Source of the DNA: Sphingomonas kyeonggiensis
GTDB taxonomy: Bacteria > Pseudomonadota > Alphaproteobacteria > Sphingomonadales > Sphingomonadaceae
Assembly (NCBI RefSeq): GCF_030812785.1
Contig: NZ_JAUSTJ010000003.1
Coordinates: forward strand, 1,240,001 to 1,304,000
Direction: 5' to 3'
DNA length: 64,000 bases
Below the pieces are notes generated by a model, which saw only the letters and a program-made list of their open reading frames with translations, ran no database searches and was not told the origin of the DNA. The number at the start of each line of letters is the position of its first letter. The first letter of the stretch is position 1. A program made the translations under genes and the position numbers. Of this stretch, positions 33,762 through 41,394 are shown one piece after another.

Positions 33762-36700
33762 GTGGCGGTGCCGCGCGCGCTTCGGCGCTGGCGGCGGCCC
33801 GCGCTCGGCCTGCTTGTCCTCGTCGCGGTGGTGGCTACGGCGGCGTGGCTTCAGCGGCGCACCATCGCGCGCAGCTTTGTAGATCGGGAACTGGCCCGGC
33901 TCGGCGTTCCCGCCCGCTACGAGATCGAGCAATTGTCGCCCTGGCAGCAGCGGCTGACCAATGTTTCGATCGGCGATCCGCGCAATCCTGACCTGACGGC
34001 GGACTGGATCGAGCTGCGCACTTCGCTCTCCCCCTGGCGCGCCGAGGTGCTGGTGGTGAAGACCGGCACGGTCCGGATGCGCGGGCGGATCGTCGACGGC
34101 GCGCTTTCGCTGGGCACGATAGACCGGCTGATGCCGGCACCGTCCGGCAAGCCGTTCGTGCTGCCGCGCCTGATCGTCGATGTCCGCGACGCGCAGCTCC
34201 GGCTCGACAGCGATGCCGGCCAGGTCGATCTCGGCCTGAGCGGCAAGGGGATGCTGAGCGACGGGTTCGCCGGCATGCTGCGTGCGCGGTCTGCACGCCT
34301 GCAGGCTTCCGGCTGCGTTCTCGACGGGTTCACCTCGCAGATGCGCGTGCGGATCCGCAGCGGTGCTCCGGCTATGGAAGGTCCCGCCCACGCCACCCAA
34401 CTCGCCTGTGGGGACACGCGCATCGCGCAACCGCGCATCGACCTGCGGGCATCGCTGGATGCATCGCTCGCGCGCTGGAGCGGGCAGGCAGGAGTGAGCG
34501 CGGCGACCGTAGAAGCGGGGCCGGGACGGCTGAAAGGGCTGGGCGGCAGCATCGATTTCACCGGCGACCGGCGCCGTACCCAGGGGAGCCTTTCCCTGCG
34601 CTCCCGGGAGATCGCCGCCACCGAGGCAAAGGCGGCTGCGGCGACGATATCCGGTCGCTACACCATTGGCGACGAGGTCGCGTTTCAGGGCAAGGCAGCG
34701 GTGGAAGACGGTGTCTTGCCACAGGCTTCGCTCGACCGGATCTCCGGATATGCGGACAGCGGTGCAGGTACGCCCGTCGCGCCGCTCGCCCGGCAGCTGG
34801 CGGGTGCCCTGCGCGAGGCCGGTCGCAGCTTCGATGGTTCCACCGGCATCGACCTCGCCATGTGGAACGGCCGTACCGACCTACGCCTCACCAACCTGGA
34901 TATCGCAGCCCGTTCGGGTGCGCGACTGCGCTTCGGGCAGGGGGCGGGTGTCGCGCTTGGCCTGCCGGGTGGCGGCGTATCGCTGGAAGGCCAACTTTCG
35001 CTGGGCGGCGGCGGGCTGCCGGACGCGATGCTGCGGCTGTCCCGCCGCGTCGGCAGCCCGGAGCTGCGCGGCACCGGCTTTGTCCGGCCCTATGCAGCGG
35101 GCGACGCCAGGCTCGAGCTGGCGCGGCTCGATTTCAGCATGCGCGGCACCGCCGGCTCAGTCCGCACCGTTGCGACCCTGTCGGGGCCGTTCAGCGGCGG
35201 ACGGGTCGAGGGGCTGTCGATGCCGCTCCAGGCGCGCTGGGATGCCCGCGCCATCGAGGTGAACCCCGGCTGCACCCCCGTCAGCTTCGCGCGCATCGCC
35301 CTGTCGAGCCTCGTCGTGAACGGCGATCGCCTCCAGCTCTGCCCGGTCGGGCCCGCGATGCTGCGCTGGAACGCCAAGGCGCTCTCCGGCGGCATCCGCA
35401 CGCTCAAGCCCAAGCTGGAGGGCAGGATCGGCGACAGCCCCCTGCATTTCTCGGCGGACATGGCGCAGCTCGAACTGGCCGCGAGCCGCTTCGCCCTCGC
35501 CAATGCAGCGATACGGTTGGGAACCGATACGCCGACCCGTCTCGATATCGGCACGCTGACCGGCAGCTACCGCTCCGGCCTGGGCGGAAGCTTCGAGGGG
35601 CTTGGCGGCCGGATCGGCGCGGTGCCGCTGCTGCTGTCCGAGGGCAAGGGCGAATGGGTGTTCGAACGCGGCGACCTGTCCCTGAAGGGCGGCTTCACCC
35701 TGGCCGATACCGAGGCGCCCGCGCGCTTCGAGCCGCTCGCGAGCCGGAATGCGACCCTGTCCCTCCACGACGGCAAGATCACCGCGCGGGCCGGCCTGAT
35801 CGCGCCGAAGCAGCAGCTGCCGGTGGGCACGGTGGACGTCTCCCATGACCTGGAGAGCGGCACCGGGCAGGCGCTGCTCGATATCCCGGGCATCGCCTTC
35901 CACACCGACGGGCTCCAGCCCAGCGACCTCACCCGGCTTACCTATGGCGTGATCGCCGATGTCGACGGGCTCGTCGCCGGCTCGGGCCGCTTCGCCTGGA
36001 ACAGCGAGGGCGTCACCAGCACCGGCCGCTTCACCGCGACCGATATCGACCTCGCCGCCGCGTTCGGCCCGGTGCAGGGGCTCACCACCCAGCTCGACTT
36101 CACCGACCTGCTGGGCCTGCGCACCGCGCCGGGCCAGACGGCGAGCGTCCGCGTGGTCAATCCCGGCGTTCCGGTCCGCGACGGCCTGGTCCGCTACGAA
36201 CTGCTCGACGCCACCCGGGTGCGCGTCGAGGCCGGGCGCTGGCCGTTCGCTGGCGGCGAGCTGGTCCTCGACCCCACCGTCCTCGACTTCGGCGAGAAGG
36301 GCGAGCGCCGGCTGACCTTCCATGTGAAGGGCGTCGATGCCGCGCTGTTCCTGAAGGAGATGGCCTTCGACAATCTCGACGCCACCGGCGTGTTCGACGG
36401 CACGCTGCCGATGATCTTCGACGCCAATGGCGGGCGGATCGAGGGCGGCGAGCTCCACGCCCGGGCCGGCGGCCACATCGCCTATGTCGGCGAGGTCACC
36501 CGCAACGATGTCGGCATCTGGGGGAACATGGCGTTCCAGGCGCTGAAGTCCCTGAACTACAAGAACCTCGCCATCCGGATGAACGGCCCGCTGGCCGGCG
36601 AGATGATCACCGACATCAGCTTCTCCGGGATCAGCCAAGGCAAGGGCACCCGCTCCAATTTCCTGATCCGCCGGCTGGCGAAGCTGCCCTTCGTGTTCAA

Positions 36701-36869
36701 CGTGCGGATCAGCGCGCCCTTCCGCCAGCTGCTCGACTCCGCCCAGTCCTGGTACGATCCCAGCCGGCTGATCGAGCGCAACCTGCCTGCATTGATCGAG
36801 GAGCAGAATCGTGCAGAGGAAGCCGCCAAACAGACCGTTCAGCCGCGCGAAAGCGCTCCTGTTCCATGA
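33762..36869 (+). CDS. ydbH: YdbH family protein (intermembrane lipid transport, AsmA-like)
   Basis: 1035 residues from GTG 33762, chosen because GGGAGGA ends just before it; GTG 33672 would add 30 unlikely residues. A membrane anchor (LGLLVLVAVVATAAWL) is followed by a very long beta-rich domain. YdbH in E. coli, with TamB and YhdP, is one of three AsmA-like bridges that carry phospholipid to the outer membrane, and it works with the YnbE lipoprotein. The same three-gene order ydbH-ynbE-ydbL follows here, which supports the call. Confidence 0.88.
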   Translation: MAVPRALRRWRRPALGLLVLVAVVATAAWLQRRTIARSFVDRELARLGVPARYEIEQLSPWQQRLTNVSIGDPRNPDLTADWIELRTSLSPWRAEVLVVKTGTVRMRGRIVDGALSLGTIDRLMPAPSGKPFVLPRLIVDVRDAQLRLDSDAGQVDLGLSGKGMLSDGFAGMLRARSARLQASGCVLDGFTSQMRVRIRSGAPAMEGPAHATQLACGDTRIAQPRIDLRASLDASLARWSGQAGVSAATVEAGPGRLKGLGGSIDFTGDRRRTQGSLSLRSREIAATEAKAAAATISGRYTIGDEVAFQGKAAVEDGVLPQASLDRISGYADSGAGTPVAPLARQLAGALREAGRSFDGSTGIDLAMWNGRTDLRLTNLDIAARSGARLRFGQGAGVALGLPGGGVSLEGQLSLGGGGLPDAMLRLSRRVGSPELRGTGFVRPYAAGDARLELARLDFSMRGTAGSVRTVATLSGPFSGGRVEGLSMPLQARWDARAIEVNPGCTPVSFARIALSSLVVNGDRLQLCPVGPAMLRWNAKALSGGIRTLKPKLEGRIGDSPLHFSADMAQLELAASRFALANAAIRLGTDTPTRLDIGTLTGSYRSGLGGSFEGLGGRIGAVPLLLSEGKGEWVFERGDLSLKGGFTLADTEAPARFEPLASRNATLSLHDGKITARAGLIAPKQQLPVGTVDVSHDLESGTGQALLDIPGIAFHTDGLQPSDLTRLTYGVIADVDGLVAGSGRFAWNSEGVTSTGRFTATDIDLAAAFGPVQGLTTQLDFTDLLGLRTAPGQTASVRVVNPGVPVRDGLVRYELLDATRVRVEAGRWPFAGGELVLDPTVLDFGEKGERRLTFHVKGVDAALFLKEMAFDNLDATGVFDGTLPMIFDANGGRIEGGELHARAGGHIAYVGEVTRNDVGIWGNMAFQALKSLNYKNLAIRMNGPLAGEMITDISFSGISQGKGTRSNFLIRRLAKLPFVFNVRISAPFRQLLDSAQSWYDPSRLIERNLPALIEEQNRAEEAAKQTVQPRESAPVP

Positions 36870-36879
36870 AAGGTACGCT

Positions 36880-37089
36880 ATGCAGCTTGGAAGCATGACA
36901 CAGGCAATGCCGCGCTGGCTCGGGCGCCTCGGGGTGATGCCCGTGGTGCTCGCCGGCGGCTGCATCAACGTGACCGCGCCCGACAAGCCGATCGTCATCA
37001 ACCTCAATATTTCGATCACCCAGGAAGTGGTCTATCGTCTCGACAACAAGGCGAAGGCTCTCATCCAGGAAAATCCGGGAATTTTCTGA
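36880..37089 (+). CDS. ynbE: YnbE family lipoprotein
   Basis: 69 residues from ATG 36880 (GAAAGG upstream). The signal part ends VVLAGGCINVTAP, a plausible lipobox with the lipidated Cys. The tail PIVINLNISITQEVVYRLDN matches YnbE. In E. coli YnbE multimers stack on the outer-membrane end of YdbH. The start is 10 bases after the ydbH stop; the stop overlaps ydbL (TGATG). Confidence 0.88.
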   Translation: MQLGSMTQAMPRWLGRLGVMPVVLAGGCINVTAPDKPIVINLNISITQEVVYRLDNKAKALIQENPGIF

Positions 37090-37466
37090 TGCGCAAGTTG
37101 CTCTCCACCTCCGGCCTGGCGGCGCTCCTCTCGGTCGCCCTGATCGTCCCCGCTTCGGCCCAGCGCGATCCCGCCTATCAGGCGGCGCGCCAGGCGGGCC
37201 TCGTCGGCGAGCAGCCCGACGGCTATCTCGGGATCGTCGGCACGGCTACGCCCGAGCTCCAGGCCATCATCAACAACATCAACATCCAGCGGAAGCGCCA
37301 GTACACGCAGCAGGCGGCGTCGGGCTCCACCGTGGAGCAGATGGCCTTCGTCACCGGCTGCAACCTGATCTCGCGCACCGTTGCGGGCGAGAAGTATCGT
37401 GCGCCCGACGGCCGTTGGCTCACCCGCGGCAGCGACGCGCCGGTGCGGGATCCGCGCTGCCTCTGA
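37089..37466 (+). CDS. ydbL: YdbL family protein (DUF1318)
   Basis: 125 residues. Signal peptide to PASAQ (about residue 24), then a small domain (YQAARQAGLVGEQPDGYLGI, LQAIINNINIQRKRQYTQQA) typical of YdbL, a periplasmic partner that regulates YdbH-YnbE assembly. Two cysteines (TGCNLIS and DPRCL) may pair. The ATG overlaps the ynbE stop. A hairpin with a weak U-run follows. Confidence 0.88.
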   Translation: MRKLLSTSGLAALLSVALIVPASAQRDPAYQAARQAGLVGEQPDGYLGIVGTATPELQAIINNINIQRKRQYTQQAASGSTVEQMAFVTGCNLISRTVAGEKYRAPDGRWLTRGSDAPVRDPRCL

Positions 37467-37474
37467 TCATGAAG

Positions 37475-37501
37475 GGAAGGGCGGCGGGATGCTGCCCTTC
37501 C
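37475..37501 (+). terminator. Terminator-like hairpin after ydbL
   Basis: An 11-base stem GGAAGGGCGGC/GCTGCCCTTCC (one G-U pair) with loop GGGAT, followed by GCTTTCC. It separates the ydb genes from dgcN. Confidence 0.55.
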
Positions 37502-37632
37502 GCTTTCCTGCGCTGATCGGGCGGCTGCAGGCCTGTCCATAACCATAGGCTATGCTGCAGCGCAGCCTTCGACGCTATCAAGCCCGGCATATTTGGCAAT
37601 CATGTGACTCGCAGCGGCAGGCGGAGTTTCCA

Positions 37633-38670
37633 ATGATTGCCAGTCCCTATCTCCTCTATCTCGGCCATTCGAACGACGAGGTCGGCATCAAGACCTCGCG
37701 CGGGCTGGCGGTGTTCCGCCCGGACGAATGTGTCGGCGAGTTCCGCCATGACGATTGCCCGCTGACCCTCGGCCTGCCGCGCATCGGCTTCGCCGAGGCA
37801 GTCGCCGCCGGCGCGAAGACCCTGGTGCTCGGCATCGCCAATGCCGGCGGGCGGATGGGTGCCGATCTGGTCGCCGATGCGATCGCCGGGATCGAGGCGG
37901 GGCTCGACGTCGCCTCGGGCCTGCACCACCGGCTGCGCGAGGAACCTTCGATCGTCGCGGCAGCGGCGAAGCATGGCCGCAAGCTTCACGACGTCCGCGA
38001 TCCCAAGGCCGGCATTCCGGTCGGCAACGGCAAGCGCCGCGCGGGCAAGCGGCTGCTCACCGTCGGCACCGATTGCTCGGTCGGCAAGATGTACGCCACG
38101 CTCTGCCTGGAGCAGGGCATGCGCGTCCGCGGCATGACCGCCGATTTCCGCGCGACCGGCCAGACCGGCATCCTGATCGCCGGCAGCGGCGTGCCGCTCG
38201 ACGCAGTGATCGCCGACTTCATCTCGGGCGCGATCGAGGAGATATCACCGGCGCGCGACGATGACGGCTGGGACCTGATCGAAGGCCAGGGCTCGCTGTT
38301 CCACCCGAGCTTCGCCGGCGTCTCGACCGGCCTGCTGCACGGCGCCCAGCCGGCGGCTTTGGTGCTCTGCCACGATCCGATGCGCGCCCATATGCGCGGC
38401 CTGCCGCACTATCCGGTGCCGGGGCTCAGGGAAACGCTGGAGGCCAATCTGGCCGTCGCGCGGCTCACCAGCCCGGACGTGCAGGCGGTCGGCATCGCGC
38501 TCAACACTTCCAAGCTCGCGCGGGCGGAAGCGGAGCGGCTCTGCGCCGAGACCGCCGACGCGCTCGGGCTGCCCTGCACCGACCCGTTCGCCATGGGCGT
38601 GGACCCCATCATCGACAGGATCGACCAATGCTTCGAACCCTCGCCGCGCGTAGCGACGCTTTCAAACTAA
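37633..38670 (+). CDS. dgcN: DgcN family N-acetyltransferase (DUF1611), D-glutamate catabolism
   Basis: 345 residues from ATG 37633 (GGCGGAG upstream). DUF1611 protein with a P-loop-like segment VGTDCSVGKMYATLCLEQGM and EGQGSLFHPSFAGVS. DgcN proteins acetylate D-glutamate so that the partner DgcA can epimerise N-acetyl-D-glutamate to the L form. The dgcA gene begins inside the last 43 bases of this gene, the canonical order. Cytoplasmic. This is the entry of the D-amino-acid island. Confidence 0.88.
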   Translation: MIASPYLLYLGHSNDEVGIKTSRGLAVFRPDECVGEFRHDDCPLTLGLPRIGFAEAVAAGAKTLVLGIANAGGRMGADLVADAIAGIEAGLDVASGLHHRLREEPSIVAAAAKHGRKLHDVRDPKAGIPVGNGKRRAGKRLLTVGTDCSVGKMYATLCLEQGMRVRGMTADFRATGQTGILIAGSGVPLDAVIADFISGAIEEISPARDDDGWDLIEGQGSLFHPSFAGVSTGLLHGAQPAALVLCHDPMRAHMRGLPHYPVPGLRETLEANLAVARLTSPDVQAVGIALNTSKLARAEAERLCAETADALGLPCTDPFAMGVDPIIDRIDQCFEPSPRVATLSN

Positions 38671-39617
38671 GCACCCCGTTCCGCATCTCGCGGGGGGTGA
38701 AGACGGTCGCCGAGGTGGTGACTGTCTCGATCTTGGCCGAGGGCGTGACCGGTTGGGGCGAGGGTGTGCCCTATCCGCGCTACGGGGAGTCGATCGAAGG
38801 CGCGCTGGCCGAGATCGAGACTGCCCGCAGCGCGATCGAGGGCGGAGCCTCCCGCGAGGAACTGCTCGCACTGATGCCGGCCGGCGCGGCACGGAACGCG
38901 GTCGACTGCGCGCTCTGGGACCTGGAGGCGAAGCTCGCTGGACGCAGCGTGACCGAACTGCTCGGCCTTCCGCCGCTGGGTGCGACGCCGACGGCGATGA
39001 CCGTAAGCCTCGACACGCCCGACGCGATGGCTGTGGCTGCGGGCAAGCTGGCGGACGTGCCGCTCATCAAGATCAAGGTCGATCGCAGCGATCCCGAGGC
39101 GCAGATCCGCCGCGTGCGCGAGATGGCGCCGAAGCCGCGGGTGATCGTCGATCCGAACGAGAGCTGGACGATCGTCGAGATAGAGCGGCTCCAGCCGATG
39201 CTCGCCGAGCTGCGCATCGACCTGCTCGAACAGCCGCTGCCGGCGGGTGAGGACGATGCCCTGGAGGGCTTCAACCCGCTGATCCCGATCGCCGCCGACG
39301 AATCCGCCCATATCGCCGACGATGTCGCGGCGCTGGCGAGCAAATATCAGGTGATCAACATCAAGCTCGACAAGACCGGCGGCCTCACCGGCGCGCTCGC
39401 GCTCGCCGATGCGGCGGCCGCGGCGGGGCTGGGGGTGATGACCGGCAGCATGATCTCGACTTCGCTGTCGATCGCACCCGCGCTGGTGATCGCCGCGCGC
39501 TCGAGCTTCGTCGATCTCGATGGCCCGCTCTGGCTGGCGGAAGACCGGCCGGGCGGCGTGCGCGGGGAGGGCGGCGTGCTGTCGCCGCCGGCGCCGGGCT
39601 TCTGGGGAGCGCCATAA
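38628..39617 (+). CDS. dgcA: DgcA-type N-acetyl-D-glutamate racemase / dipeptide epimerase (enolase superfamily)
   Basis: 329 residues. Enolase-superfamily epimerase: N-terminal capping domain (STPFRISRGVKTVAEVVTVS), barrel lysine motif IKIKVDRSD (KxK), metal ligands VDPNESW, LLEQPLP and AADESAH, and catalytic Lys in INIKLDKTGGL. The LLEQPLPAG and KxK pattern are shared with L-Ala-D/L-Glu epimerases; adjacency to dgcN points to the DgcA function. It overlaps dgcN by 43 bases, implying coupling. Confidence 0.88.
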   Translation: MLRTLAARSDAFKLSTPFRISRGVKTVAEVVTVSILAEGVTGWGEGVPYPRYGESIEGALAEIETARSAIEGGASREELLALMPAGAARNAVDCALWDLEAKLAGRSVTELLGLPPLGATPTAMTVSLDTPDAMAVAAGKLADVPLIKIKVDRSDPEAQIRRVREMAPKPRVIVDPNESWTIVEIERLQPMLAELRIDLLEQPLPAGEDDALEGFNPLIPIAADESAHIADDVAALASKYQVINIKLDKTGGLTGALALADAAAAAGLGVMTGSMISTSLSIAPALVIAARSSFVDLDGPLWLAEDRPGGVRGEGGVLSPPAPGFWGAP

Positions 39618-39650
39618 CCGAAAGTAATAACCAAAAGAGGGAGTCGCGAC

Positions 39651-41291
39651 ATGGTTCAGGGTCGGAAGGGGAAGATCGGCGTGGCGGCGGGCGCTGCGCT
39701 GGTGGCCGTAGCGGGCGTCGCGCTGGCGCGCGGCGCCGACCAGGAACCTCCCGCCGACCTGATCCTGCGCGGCGGCACCGTCTATCCGGGCAACGCCGCC
39801 CCCTTCAAAGGCGATGTCGCGGTCCGCGGCGATCGCATCGTCTATGTCGGCCCCAAGGCGCCGGGCGGTGCGAAGAAGATCATCGACGCGACCGGCATGA
39901 TCGTCGCGCCCGGCTTCATCGACACGCATAGCCATGTGAACAACGCGCTGGCCTCGGGCGATCCGGCCGCGCGGCTGGTGCTGCCCTTCCTTACCCAGGG
40001 TGTGACCACCGCCTTCATCGGCGTGGACGGCGGTGGCGATCCCGAGGTCGCCCGCACCTTCGGCCGCGACAGCGGCGCCAAGGGCGGCGAGGGCGAGGCG
40101 GCGCTGGGCCAGTCGAGCCGCGACTATGGCATCAACTTCGCAACCTATGTCGGCCTGGGCGCCGTCCGGCTCAAGGTGATCGGCCCCGACGACCGGGCAC
40201 CCACGCCCGAAGAGCTGGCCAGGATGCAGGGCCTGGTCTCCACCGCGATGTGCCAGGGCGCGCTCGGTCTCTCTACCGGCCTGTTCTACGCGCCGCAGAG
40301 CTTCGCCAGGCTGGACGAGGTGGTCGCGCTGGCCAGGGCCGCGGCGGAAAAGGGTGGCATCTATGATAGCCATCTGCGCGACGAATCCTCCTACACGATC
40401 GGCCTGAAGGGCGCGGTCGCAGAGGCGATCGAGATCGGCCGCGAGGCGGGCATCCCGGTCCATATCGCGCATATCAAGGCGCTCGGCGTCGATGTGCAGG
40501 GGCAGGCGCAGGCGATCATCGCCCAGATCGAGGCGGCGCAGAAGGCAGGGCAGATCGTCCACGCCGATCAATATCCCTGGTCCGCCTCCGGCACCGGGCT
40601 GTCGGCGGCGCTGATGCCCCGCTGGGCGCAGGATGGCGGGCGTGCGGCGATGCTCAAGCGGTTCGAGAATCCGGCGGCGATGGCGAAGATGCGGCCCGAG
40701 ATCGCCGACAACCTCCGCCGCCGCGGTGGTCCCGCGTCGCTGCTCATCACCTCCGGCCCGGCCGATGCCGAGGGCAAGACGCTCGAGCAGATCGCCAAGG
40801 CCAGCGGCGTCGATCCGATCGATGCGGCGATCGCGATCCTCAAGAGGCGCGAGGCCGGTGTCGCTTCGTTCAACCAGAGCGAGGCGGACATCGCCGCCTT
40901 CATGCAGCGGCCCTGGGTTGTGACCAGCTCGGACGCCTCGCAGGGGCATCCGCGCTACTATGCCTCCTTCGCCCGCAAATACGCGACCTATGTGAAGGAC
41001 AGGCAGGTGATCGACCTGCGCGCCTTCATCGATCGCAGCACCGCCGTCACCGCGGCGATGTTCGGGCTGGAAGGCCGCGGGCAGCTCAAGGCCGGCGCCT
41101 TTGCCGACGTGATCATGTTCGATCCGGCCCGCTTCGCGCCGCGCGCCGACTACATCCATCCCGCGCTGTTCTCCACCGGCATGCGCACGGTGGTCGTGAA
41201 CGGCGTGGTTGCGATCGAGAATGGCGAGCCGACCGGCGCTGCCGGCGGCCGCCCGCTACCCCGCCAGCCGAAACCGGGGAGCTGTCGATAG
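39651..41291 (+). CDS. Secreted N-acyl-D-amino-acid deacylase-like amidohydrolase (copy 1)
   Basis: 546 residues. A signal peptide or anchor (AAGAALVAVAGVALARG) precedes a D-aminoacylase-type amidohydrolase: LILRGGTVYPGN, PGFIDTHSHVNN (first two His), DSHLRDE, VHIAHIKALG, and SSDASQGHPRYYASFARKYA. The position of the metal-bridging cysteine of classical D-aminoacylases (NCG after QGVTT) is here VDG. Expected to release D-amino acids from N-acylated or peptide-linked forms in the periplasm. Ribosome site AGAGGGAG. It follows dgcA by 33 bases. Confidence 0.88.
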   Translation: MVQGRKGKIGVAAGAALVAVAGVALARGADQEPPADLILRGGTVYPGNAAPFKGDVAVRGDRIVYVGPKAPGGAKKIIDATGMIVAPGFIDTHSHVNNALASGDPAARLVLPFLTQGVTTAFIGVDGGGDPEVARTFGRDSGAKGGEGEAALGQSSRDYGINFATYVGLGAVRLKVIGPDDRAPTPEELARMQGLVSTAMCQGALGLSTGLFYAPQSFARLDEVVALARAAAEKGGIYDSHLRDESSYTIGLKGAVAEAIEIGREAGIPVHIAHIKALGVDVQGQAQAIIAQIEAAQKAGQIVHADQYPWSASGTGLSAALMPRWAQDGGRAAMLKRFENPAAMAKMRPEIADNLRRRGGPASLLITSGPADAEGKTLEQIAKASGVDPIDAAIAILKRREAGVASFNQSEADIAAFMQRPWVVTSSDASQGHPRYYASFARKYATYVKDRQVIDLRAFIDRSTAVTAAMFGLEGRGQLKAGAFADVIMFDPARFAPRADYIHPALFSTGMRTVVVNGVVAIENGEPTGAAGGRPLPRQPKPGSCR

Positions 41292-41394
41292 GAGGCCAAT
41301 AAGGAACCGCAGGACGGGGCCGATGCGGTGCAGCCGGGGCAACCGGCGCACGGAAGGCATCATCGCTCCACTACACCGATGAAGGGGAAGAAAT

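Noticed and set aside
35157..37019. A 620-codon antisense open frame in ydbH
   Set aside because: It covers ydbH and part of ynbE, has no domain, and no promoter or ribosome site is apparent.
38667..41159. An 830-codon antisense open frame across dgcA and the first deacylase
   Set aside because: Spans two clear genes with family motifs on the other strand; its product is compositionally biased and motif-free.
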